The notes below the pieces were generated by a model, which had not been told where the DNA came from, ran no database searches, and was given only the letters and a program-made list of their open reading frames with translations. Of a stretch of DNA of 59,730 nt, positions 40,603 through 47,922 are shown one piece after another. Source of the DNA: Fonticella tunisiensis (GTDB taxonomy: Bacteria > Bacillota > Clostridia > Clostridiales > Caloramatoraceae); assembly GCF_004364155.1 (NCBI RefSeq), contig NZ_SOAZ01000018.1, positions 1 to 59,730 on the forward strand. Reading direction: 5' to 3'. Numbering within the stretch: the first letter of the stretch is position 1; every line of letters starts with the position of its first letter. The position numbers and the translations under genes were made by a program.

Positions 40603-41870
40603 TGTTTTTTATTAGATTTTTGAACTCTTTTGTTTCTGCCAGAAGGTTTAACTCCAGGAGACTTTCTGGATTTTACAGATTTTATTGCGGAGGTGATTTC
40701 GAAGGATTTTTTAGGTACAAAAAAATCCAGCTTTCCTTCGCCAGGATTATCCTGATTTTCGTCAGTCCATCTATCTATCCTCTTATTTATTCCGGATTCA
40801 ATGGATCTTAAACGCTCAATCTCAGCTTCATCCACAAGTGTTATGGCCATCCCTTCCTGGCCTGCCCTTCCCGTCCGACCGATTCTATGTATGTAGGTTT
40901 CTGCGTTTTTGGGTACATCATAATTAAATATGTGGGTTACTCCCTCGATATCAAGACCCCTCGCAGCTATGTCGGTGGCAACCAGAAGCTGAAGCTCGGC
41001 GTTTCTAAAACGCTTTAAAATCTGTTCACGCTTATTTTGTGATAGATCACCATGAAGTGCATCAACCGCATAACCCTTTTGGCCAAGTTCTAGATTGAGG
41101 GCCTTGACTCTTTCTTTGCTAATGCAGAATATAATAGCCAGAAAAGGGTTTAACTGGTCTATGAGCTTGCACAGGGCATAGATTTTCTGCTTTTCAGGAA
41201 CCTCTATGGCTATCTGCTTTATTTCATCAAGGGTAACGTGTTTACCTTGGACCCTAATTTCCACAGGTTTTCTCATGTATCGTGCTACAAGTGACCTGAT
41301 TCCCTTTGGCATCGTAGCAGAAAAGAGCATTGTTTGGCGCTGTGATGGTGCAGCACTCATAATAATCTCAATATCCTCCAGAAAACCAAGCTTTATCATT
41401 TGATCTGCTTCATCTAAAACAAGCATCGAAAGCCCCCCAAAGTTTAAGGTCCTTCTTTTTAGATGATCAAGTATTCTTCCAGGAGTACCGATTATTATAT
41501 GTACTGCCCCTCCCTTAAGCTTTTTAGACTGCGTTTCTAATTCCTTACCTCCATAAAGGGACAAGGCCTTGATTCCAAGGGGCTTGGAGAGTTTTTCTAT
41601 TTCATTTGTGATTTGGAGTGCCAGTTCCCTGGTTGGCGTGATTATAAGGGCCTGTACATATGGTTTTTTGTTATCTATCCTTTGAAGAATCGGTAGGGCA
41701 AAGGCAAGGGTTTTACCTGTTCCGGTTTGGGACTGGGCTATTGCATCCTTTCCGGACAATAATACAGGTATGACCTGCTGCTGAATAGGAGTTGGCTCCT
41801 TATAACCGTGCTTTACCAGTATATTTTTTAACTCTTCGCTTATTCCAAGGGATTGAAAATCTGACGCCAT
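40599..41870 (-). CDS. DEAD-box RNA helicase
   Basis: 423-aa ATP-dependent RNA helicase. All motifs are present: Q motif (PTPIQQQ), I (AQSQTGTGKT), Ia (TPTRELA), II (LDEADQM), III (SATMP), and V/VI (ATDIAARGLD, HRIGRTGRAG). A short basic C-terminal tail (KSRKSPGVKPSGRNKRVQKS) is likely for RNA binding; there is no DbpA-type domain. Resembles CshA/DeaD-type helicases for ribosome assembly or RNA decay. I chose ATG 41870 (MASDFQSLG) with GGAGG about 10 nt upstream. Confidence 0.92.
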   Translation of the reverse strand: MASDFQSLGISEELKNILVKHGYKEPTPIQQQVIPVLLSGKDAIAQSQTGTGKTLAFALPILQRIDNKKPYVQALIITPTRELALQITNEIEKLSKPLGIKALSLYGGKELETQSKKLKGGAVHIIIGTPGRILDHLKRRTLNFGGLSMLVLDEADQMIKLGFLEDIEIIMSAAPSQRQTMLFSATMPKGIRSLVARYMRKPVEIRVQGKHVTLDEIKQIAIEVPEKQKIYALCKLIDQLNPFLAIIFCISKERVKALNLELGQKGYAVDALHGDLSQNKREQILKRFRNAELQLLVATDIAARGLDIEGVTHIFNYDVPKNAETYIHRIGRTGRAGQEGMAITLVDEAEIERLRSIESGINKRIDRWTDENQDNPGEGKLDFFVPKKSFEITSAIKSVKSRKSPGVKPSGRNKRVQKSNKKH

Positions 41871-41964
41871 TAAACATATCCCTCCTTTTTTAATATAGTT
41901 TTTACGCAAATTGACAAAGCCATTCTTTATTCTACTTTAACAGCATGAGATAAGTCAATCTGAT

Positions 41965-42473
41965 GTTAACTTGTTGTGCTACTCTACTACGAAAATTCCA
42001 TTGGAATAAAAGCAGAAAATATATACAGGTAGGCGCTGCGATAAAAAATATATTTCATTCACTTTTGCGCTCAGTAAAGAAGTTCTAAGGCTCGGGATTT
42101 GAAAAATCAAGAACTTTCGTTAAACTCGCCTTGCTTAAGTCACGAAAGTTCTAGGATTTTTCTGCATCCCTTCGCCAAGAACTCCTAGCTCTTAGATTTA
42201 TGTGAATTTCATATATTTTTTATCGACCCTTAAGGTACTGCAAACCGTTAAGATAAATATAAAAGCTTTCTTAGCTTAAGTTTAGATTATTACTATTGAA
42301 ACTGTTTTCATAATCTTGTGGTGAATTTTATTTCATGTATAGCTAGTTTTGTTTTAAAAGACACCAAGATATAACTGCGCCTGCGCACAAAGGCTCTAAG
42401 ACCTGCTATAATAGTTCGCTTCATATATTTTTTTATTATGGTGTTTGCAAAAGAACTATCACAACAAGTTAAC
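41965..42473. repeat. Large compound palindromic repeat, about 510 bp (locus 11)
   Basis: Bounded by a perfect 14-bp inverted repeat, GTTAACTTGTTGTG (41965-41978) and CACAACAAGTTAAC (42460-42473). Inside are a type-B left arm, CTGCGATAAAAAATATATTT and the core GTTCTAAGGCTCGGGATTTG. A nested hairpin at 42102-42161 is followed by GTGAATTTCATATATTTTTT ATCGACC. A segment with TTCATAATCTTGTGGTGAA and a second unit with GCTAGTTTTGTTTTAAAAG complete it. No open frame for a transposase. Confidence 0.9.
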
Positions 42474-42607
42474 TTACCGTGGTATTTTAAAATTATTTAA
42501 TACTTTTTTCATTGGGCATTAATTTATTTACTGTAAAATGTATTAGATAATGTATTATGGGATTGGTATATGCATTATTTTATTAGTCGGGGATGGAGGT
42601 GAAAGCT
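42474..42607. other. Upstream region of the subtilase gene
   Basis: AT-rich; promoter-like TTTACT near 42526 with AT-rich -10 candidates, but spacing is not convincing. Nothing else seen. Confidence 0.35.
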
Positions 42608-43879
42608 TTGAAGTTTCTTAGAAATTTGTTTATACTTGGAGCAGTGGCAGCAATTATATATGGATTTGGATATTCTTTCAGACTGGATACAGGGAATAAC
42701 GCAACATTTAAGGATAATATAAAAAATGGTATTGAAAGAATCAAAGATATTCCTGAAAGTTTTAGTATAGATAAAATACTTGACTCAATCCCACGCATTA
42801 CGATTGTAAAGATAAGGGAAGGAGAATATCTTTTATTTACCGGGAAATTAACGCCGGAAGAAATAAAAGAGAGAATATCTGATTTAATCGGTTCAAATAA
42901 ATCTGGAAAATCGGAGCCCATAGGAGCAATAAAACCAATTGAGAGGGTACATGTAAATGAAAATTTTTCATTATCTCAGATAAAGTCTCCAAATGATAGG
43001 GCGGTAAACGACCCTGGGTATAAGATACAGTGGGCTATTTCTTATACTGAAAGCAACAAGGCATGGAGGCTTGTAAAGCAAAAGAGAGAGGTAAGGGTTG
43101 CTGTCCTTGATACTGGGGTTGACTATACCCATCCTGACCTTAAAAACCGGATTCTTAAAAGTAAAGGATATGACTTTGTAAATAATGACAACGATCCTAT
43201 GGATGATCATGGGCACGGAACCCATGTGGCGGGAATCATTGCTGCGGAGGCAAATAACAGAAAAGGCATATCAGGAATTGCAGGACCCCTTGATGTAAAG
43301 ATAATTCCTGTAAAAGTGTTGAACTCCAAGGGTGAAGGTCGTTCAGACATAATTGCACATGGCATCAGATATGCCGTTGATTCAGGTGCAGATATCATTA
43401 ATCTCAGCCTTGGAACAAGGGGGAAAACGAGGGATATCTCAAACGCAATTAAATACGCAAGAAATAAGGGTGTATTTGTTGTGGCAGCTGCTGGGAACGA
43501 TAATATGGATGCGGATAATTTCAGCCCAACGGGTGATAATGGGGTATATGCGGTATCTGCAATAACGCCGGCATATAAGAAAGCTCCTTTTTCAAATTAT
43601 GGAGATAGGATACAGGGAGCAGCCCCGGGAATTAAGATTGTAAGTACTGTACCGCAAGGAGGGTATGAGGCCTGGGATGGGACAAGCATGTCGGCACCAG
43701 TAGTTTCAGGTGTTGCAGCAATAATAAAGGCAAACAGCCCGGAGTTACCCCCTGATCAAATTGAAAAACTTCTCAATGAAACAGCCGTCGATATAATGAC
43801 AAAGGGAAAGGATCCGTATACGGGGTATGGACTTGTTGATGCATATAGAGCAGTAAAAAAACTTAACGGAATAAATTAG
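42608..43879 (+). CDS. Subtilisin-like serine protease (S8)
   Basis: 423 aa. An N-terminal signal or anchor helix (about 3-20, FLRNLFILGAVAAIIYGF) is followed by a short pro-region (about 25-125). The S8 catalytic domain has Asp in VAVLDTGVDYTHPD, His in DDHGHGTHVAG, oxyanion Asn in AAAGNDN and Ser in WDGTSMSAPVVSG. All catalytic residues are intact. Likely secreted or membrane-anchored. I start at TTG 42608, 6 nt after GGAGGTG; the ATG at 42593 lies upstream of the RBS. Monocistronic. Confidence 0.92.
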   Translation: MKFLRNLFILGAVAAIIYGFGYSFRLDTGNNATFKDNIKNGIERIKDIPESFSIDKILDSIPRITIVKIREGEYLLFTGKLTPEEIKERISDLIGSNKSGKSEPIGAIKPIERVHVNENFSLSQIKSPNDRAVNDPGYKIQWAISYTESNKAWRLVKQKREVRVAVLDTGVDYTHPDLKNRILKSKGYDFVNNDNDPMDDHGHGTHVAGIIAAEANNRKGISGIAGPLDVKIIPVKVLNSKGEGRSDIIAHGIRYAVDSGADIINLSLGTRGKTRDISNAIKYARNKGVFVVAAAGNDNMDADNFSPTGDNGVYAVSAITPAYKKAPFSNYGDRIQGAAPGIKIVSTVPQGGYEAWDGTSMSAPVVSGVAAIIKANSPELPPDQIEKLLNETAVDIMTKGKDPYTGYGLVDAYRAVKKLNGIN

Positions 43880-43912
43880 GGTGGGCACCTGTATGGTGCC
43901 CATTTATTCTTT
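43880..43912 (+). terminator. Terminator of the subtilase gene
   Basis: GGGCACC-TGTAT-GGTGCCC stem, then ATTTATTCTTTC. Confidence 0.85.
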
Positions 43913-43955
43913 CAAATTTCAAAATTTTGTTTACACATTGTTTAAAATGATTAAA

Positions 43956-43984
43956 TTGAAGTCAGAATATTAATATGATAATAT
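43956..43984 (+). promoter_or_regulatory. Promoter of the marR-efflux operon
   Basis: TTGAAG at 43956-43961, 17-bp spacer, TAATAT at 43979-43984, 42 bp before the ATG. Confidence 0.8.
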
Positions 43985-44010
43985 TAATTCGAAATTGAAA
44001 TATTCGAAAA
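43985..44010. promoter_or_regulatory. Candidate MarR operator
   Basis: Two palindromic TTCGAA half-sites (43988-43993 and 44003-44008), 15 bp centre to centre, directly after the -10 box. A repressor bound here would block the promoter, consistent with autoregulation by the adjacent marR gene. Confidence 0.55.
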
Positions 44011-44025
44011 CGAAGGATGGTAAAT

Positions 44026-44466
44026 ATGTCCAGAGAAAGCGTATATGTTATCTATGAACTTTTAAAATCCATCAATAAGACGATACATAGGGAAGTTGGG
44101 AAGAAGCTTGGATTTAAGAATGCAAACCCATCGGTTATGGCTATAATGTTTTTCCTAAAGGATGGCGAAGCAAAGACTTTAAAGGAGATCGCAAGCTGTG
44201 TTGGGCTTGCAAACAGCACAGTATCAGGAATTATAGAGAGGCTTGTAAACGAGGGATATGTAAAAAGGATTCAGGATAGGGAGGATAGAAGGAAGGCACT
44301 CATTTCAATAACCGATAAAGCTAAGGAAATGCACAGAGCAGTTGAAAATGAATATAAGGATTATATTGAAGGGATTTTGAAAAATGCAAATGAAGACGAC
44401 ATTGAAATCGTTATATCAGGCTTAATAAGGCTGAATGAAATATTGAAGGAGAGTGAAAGGGTATGA
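44026..44466 (+). CDS. MarR family transcriptional regulator
   Basis: 146-aa winged-helix repressor. The recognition helix region is LKEIASCVGLANSTVSGII (about 55-73) and the wing is KRIQDREDRRKALISIT (about 85-101). Members dimerise and release DNA on binding phenolics, drugs or on oxidation. I chose ATG 44026 (GAAGGA 8 nt upstream) over ATG 44017. First gene of a four-gene operon with an efflux system; its stop overlaps the next start (ATGA). Expected to repress this operon. Confidence 0.9.
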   Translation: MSRESVYVIYELLKSINKTIHREVGKKLGFKNANPSVMAIMFFLKDGEAKTLKEIASCVGLANSTVSGIIERLVNEGYVKRIQDREDRRKALISITDKAKEMHRAVENEYKDYIEGILKNANEDDIEIVISGLIRLNEILKESERV

Positions 44467-45614
44467 AAAGGAGATGGCTGGCAATTATCTTAATTGTAGT
44501 TTTAGTTTTGTCAGGTATAATATTTGGAGTGGTTAGAAGGAGGAATGGGGCTTTACAGGTAAAAACTTCAACTGTTTCAAAGGGGGATATTGTGGTGTAT
44601 TATTCCACAAGCGGAACCGTTGAAGCAAAGAACAGTAGAGAGTATTATGTACAAACCCCCTCAAAGGTTTTAAAGCTTAATGTGGTTGTTGGAGACACGG
44701 TAAAGAAGGGTGACATAATAGCTGAGTTGGATGTTCAGGATTTATCGACTCAGCTTAAGATAGCGCAGAAAAACTACGAAAATGCGAAGATACAACTTGA
44801 TGCACTAAAAACCGCAAAGGATGAATTATCAAAGAATAGTCAAAGGCCACAGGCTCAAGTGCAGATACCACAAGCTAGTCAAATAACTAAGGAAGGCCAG
44901 GCAGCACAGGGAGGTCAAACAGGGCAAATGAGCCTCGACGATCAAATTAAGATGCAGGAAAACGCCGTTGAAATAGCGAGGCTTAACGTGAAATCCATAG
45001 AGGATAGCATAAACAAGCAGCAAAGGTACATTAAAGCGGATGCAGATGGAATAATTTCCACCCTTAACTTAAAGGAAGGTGCCACTGCAAACGTAGGAGT
45101 GCCGGCGGCAGTCGTTTCAGATACCTCAAGCCTTGTTGTAAACCTAAACATAAATCAGTATGACGTATCAAACTTGAAGGAAGGTCAGGAAGCTTTTATA
45201 AAGTTTGGCGGTAAGACCTTTAAAGGGGTTGTTTCAAGAATAAATCCAATTGCAACGAAAAGCGTATCGGCCACTGGAAGTGAAACGGTTGTAAAGGTTA
45301 CCGTTGATATTTCAAATAACGATGGAACATTAAAATCAGGATATGATGTTGATGTTGATATAAAAACGGGAGAAAAAAGCGGAATAATCAAGATTCCAGC
45401 GGAGGCAGTGATTACAGATAAAAATGACAATGAAAGCGTTTATGTAATTGAAAATGGAGTAGCAAGAAAGAAAAAGGTAAAGATAGGGCTCGCATCTGAT
45501 GTTGAGACTGAAATTATTGAAGGCCTTAAGGAAGGGGATAAGGTGATACTTAACCCTTCATCCAATATAACAGATGGAACAAAGGTCATTGAAAAGGGTG
45601 AGGAGCAGCAATGA
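44463..45614 (+). CDS. HlyD/MacA-type membrane fusion protein (efflux adaptor)
   Basis: 383 aa with one N-terminal membrane helix (about 5-24) and an extracytoplasmic adaptor. A lipoyl-like half near 60-85 (VVGDTVKKGDIIAEL) is followed by a coiled-coil hairpin with a Gln-rich insertion (about 130-160: QRPQAQVQIPQASQ). The second lipoyl half (YIKADADGIISTLN), beta-barrel (DGTLKSGYDVDVDIKTG) and membrane-proximal domain come last. It links to the MacB-like ABC transporter that follows. The closest known arrangement is YknXYZ of Bacillus, which exports or protects against toxic peptides. Confidence 0.9.
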   Translation: MKRRWLAIILIVVLVLSGIIFGVVRRRNGALQVKTSTVSKGDIVVYYSTSGTVEAKNSREYYVQTPSKVLKLNVVVGDTVKKGDIIAELDVQDLSTQLKIAQKNYENAKIQLDALKTAKDELSKNSQRPQAQVQIPQASQITKEGQAAQGGQTGQMSLDDQIKMQENAVEIARLNVKSIEDSINKQQRYIKADADGIISTLNLKEGATANVGVPAAVVSDTSSLVVNLNINQYDVSNLKEGQEAFIKFGGKTFKGVVSRINPIATKSVSATGSETVVKVTVDISNNDGTLKSGYDVDVDIKTGEKSGIIKIPAEAVITDKNDNESVYVIENGVARKKKVKIGLASDVETEIIEGLKEGDKVILNPSSNITDGTKVIEKGEEQQ

Positions 45615-46303
45615 TAGAGGTTAAGAATCTCTGGAAGGTTTATAGGACAGGCAATATTGAATTTACCGCATTAAAAGGAATTAACCTTTTTATAGGTAAA
45701 GGCGAGTATACAGCTATAATGGGCCCATCAGGTTCCGGTAAATCAACCCTTATGAATATCCTTGGCTGCCTTGACAGGCTGACTGAGGGGCGGTACATAC
45801 TCAATAATAAGGATGTATCAAAGCTTACAGACAATGAACTTGCAAGGATAAGAAACAGGGAAATAGGATTTGTATTTCAGGCCTTTAACCTGCTTCCAAG
45901 GCTCAACGCCCTTGAAAATGTAGAGCTTCCAATGATGTATGCAGGGATTTCGGCATGGGAGAGGAGGAGAAGGGCAAGGGAAGCCCTTGCAAAGGTTGGG
46001 CTTGAGGACAGAATGTACCATAGACCAAACGAATTGTCAGGAGGACAGAAGCAGAGGGTAGCAATAGCAAGGGCCATTGTTCTTAACCCTTCAGTTCTTA
46101 TGGCTGATGAACCGACTGGAAACCTTGACACGGCATCAAGCTATGAAATAATGAAGATTTTTCAGGAACTAAATAACGATGGCACAACGGTGGTTATGGT
46201 AACCCATGAGCCCGATATCGCTCAGTATACAAAGAGGATAGTCATGGTTAGGGATGGTAATATAATTGAAGACAGGGCTGTTGATAACAGAATAACCCTT
46301 TAG
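45611..46303 (+). CDS. ABC transporter ATP-binding protein (MacB/LolD-like)
   Basis: 230-aa ABC ATPase. Walker A GPSGSGKST (about 37-45), Q-loop VFQAFNLLP, signature LSGGQKQRVAIARA (about 137-150), Walker B VLMADEPTGNLD (about 158-169) and H-loop THEP are all present. The sequence belongs to the MacB/LolD family, which couples to FtsX-like permeases. Its start overlaps the adaptor stop by 4 nt. Confidence 0.94.
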   Translation: MIEVKNLWKVYRTGNIEFTALKGINLFIGKGEYTAIMGPSGSGKSTLMNILGCLDRLTEGRYILNNKDVSKLTDNELARIRNREIGFVFQAFNLLPRLNALENVELPMMYAGISAWERRRRAREALAKVGLEDRMYHRPNELSGGQKQRVAIARAIVLNPSVLMADEPTGNLDTASSYEIMKIFQELNNDGTTVVMVTHEPDIAQYTKRIVMVRDGNIIEDRAVDNRITL

Positions 46304-46314
46304 GCGGTGAGAAA

Positions 46315-47526
46315 ATGAATATACTTGAAAGTTTCAAGGTTGCAATAGCAAGCATTTTATCGAATAAAATGAGATCTTTTCTTACAATGCTTGGAATAAT
46401 AATTGGAATTTCATCAGTTATAACCATAGTTTCCATAGGAAAGGGCGGGCAGAGTGCCATTACAGGAGAGTTTAACAAGATAGGAGTAAATGTTTTGGAA
46501 GCCACCATTGACACAAGCGCACAAATCAATCAAAACGACTATTTTACGATGAATGATGTTAAAAATATAAAATCAAGGATACCTGAGGTTTTAAATGCTG
46601 CTCCCATATTTCAAAAAGGTGGAGTTACCGTTAAGGTAGGAAATGAGACAAAAAGGGCAGTGGTTATAGGGACAAACAATGATTATAACAGCATTTTAAG
46701 CGTCAATATGCTGTATGGAAGGTTCATATCTGAAAAGGATGTCCTGTCGGGAAGAAATGTCGTCATAATAGATGATATTAGCTCCAAAAGCCTGTTTGGG
46801 TATGTAGACAGTACGGGAAAGACCATAAAAATTGGTGAGCGCTCCATGATGGTAAGCGCTACGATAGTAGGAGTTTATAAAAGCCAGGGGGGAGCCTTTG
46901 CATCAAGCTTTGGCGATAGAATGCCAGTTATATTGTATACACCGATAACCTTTGCGGAAAAAATGTTTCAGGATGACTTCAGAATCAATCAGATTGAGAT
47001 ACTCGTGGATAATGCTAAAAGTTTTGAATCTGCTTCAAACTCTATAAACAGGATACTCAGCAGTGCCCATCACAATAAGGATAAATATAAGGTTGACAAC
47101 CTTATGAAGCAGCTTGATGAGGTAAATAGGATACTCAATATATTTACCATGATAATAGGTGCAATAGCAGGAATTTCCCTTGTGGTTGGAGGAATAGGAG
47201 TAATGAACATAATGCTTGTTTCGGTAACTGAAAGGACGAGGGAAATAGGGATAAGAAAGGCAATAGGCGCAACAAGAAGGGATATACTTGTTCAGTTTTT
47301 GATTGAGTCAGTAATAATATCCCTTATAGGTGGAGCAATTGGTATGGCACTTGGAATACTCTTTGCGACTATTATAGGATCGTTTTTAGGTATAGCTCCG
47401 GGAATTTCATTTCTCACTGTTCTTATTGCATTCCTCTTCTCCTCAGCGGTTGGAATATTCTTTGGAATATATCCTGCAAATAAGGCCTCAAAGCTTGATC
47501 CAATTGAAGCACTCAGATATGAATAG
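46315..47526 (+). CDS. ABC transporter permease (MacB/FtsX family)
   Basis: 403 aa. The topology is the MacB type: one N-terminal helix (about 20-40), a large extracytoplasmic MacB-PCD domain (about 45-270) and three C-terminal helices (FtsX domain, about 280-395) with GGIGVMNIMLVSVTERTREIGIRKAIGA. Follows the ATPase by 11 bp with GGCGGTGAG as RBS. Together with the adaptor and ATPase it forms a MacAB/YknXYZ-like tripartite system, probably for drugs or antimicrobial peptides. Confidence 0.93.
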   Translation: MNILESFKVAIASILSNKMRSFLTMLGIIIGISSVITIVSIGKGGQSAITGEFNKIGVNVLEATIDTSAQINQNDYFTMNDVKNIKSRIPEVLNAAPIFQKGGVTVKVGNETKRAVVIGTNNDYNSILSVNMLYGRFISEKDVLSGRNVVIIDDISSKSLFGYVDSTGKTIKIGERSMMVSATIVGVYKSQGGAFASSFGDRMPVILYTPITFAEKMFQDDFRINQIEILVDNAKSFESASNSINRILSSAHHNKDKYKVDNLMKQLDEVNRILNIFTMIIGAIAGISLVVGGIGVMNIMLVSVTERTREIGIRKAIGATRRDILVQFLIESVIISLIGGAIGMALGILFATIIGSFLGIAPGISFLTVLIAFLFSSAVGIFFGIYPANKASKLDPIEALRYE

Positions 47527-47533
47527 AGTTATG

Positions 47534-47568
47534 AAAGTGTGCAACCCAAATAGGTTGTACACTTTTTT
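47534..47568 (+). terminator. Terminator of the efflux operon
   Basis: GTGTGCAACC-CAAATA-GGTTGTACAC stem followed by eight T residues. The T-run runs directly into the half repeat at 47567. Confidence 0.92.
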
Positions 47569-47670
47569 TTCAAATCCCGAGCCTTAGAACTTCTTTGCTA
47601 AGCGTGCTGGTGAATGAAATATATTTTTTATTGCAGCGCCGATCTGTAAATTTATCTAACACAACGAGTT
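47567..47670. repeat. Half copy of the palindromic repeat, type-A end (locus 12)
   Basis: TTTTCAAATCCCGAGCCTTA, AACTTCTTTGCTAAGCGTGC, GGTGAATGAAATATATTTTT, TATTGCAGCGCCGATCTG, AATTTATCTAACACAACGAG. It starts exactly at the terminator T-run. Confidence 0.88.
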
Positions 47671-47922
47671 ATGTTATGAATTGAGTATAATACCTTTTTA
47701 TGATTCGAAGGAAAATCGATCGATTATTGAGTAATTTCATAGCAAATACTTGGACAATAAGGTTTGTATATTAATATAAATGTCTAATCATGCAATTTAT
47801 TGCGAAACTTGCGTCAAATTAAACAGGAAAATTTATGTAAAAACACTATTAATTGTTATAAGATTTATGGTATAAGTATATATATATTTATAGTAACCTT
47901 AGAAAAAGCAGGGGGGATTTAC
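47671..47922. other. Leader region of the glycogen operon
   Basis: About 250 bp without a gene. It probably holds the promoter (TATAAG near 47872 and AT-rich repeats TATATATATA) but no clear -35 box. A long in-frame extension of glgB from TTG 47800 is read here but lacks an RBS and homology. Confidence 0.4.

Noticed and set aside
41965-42473. CRISPR array, because of repeated blocks in the spacer
   Set aside because: Blocks are palindromic, unequal in length and not regularly spaced; no cas genes nearby.
47800-47922. N-terminal extension of GlgB from TTG 47800
   Set aside because: No RBS at the TTG; the extension has no similarity to GlgB, and ATG 47923 has a strong GGGGGG site.
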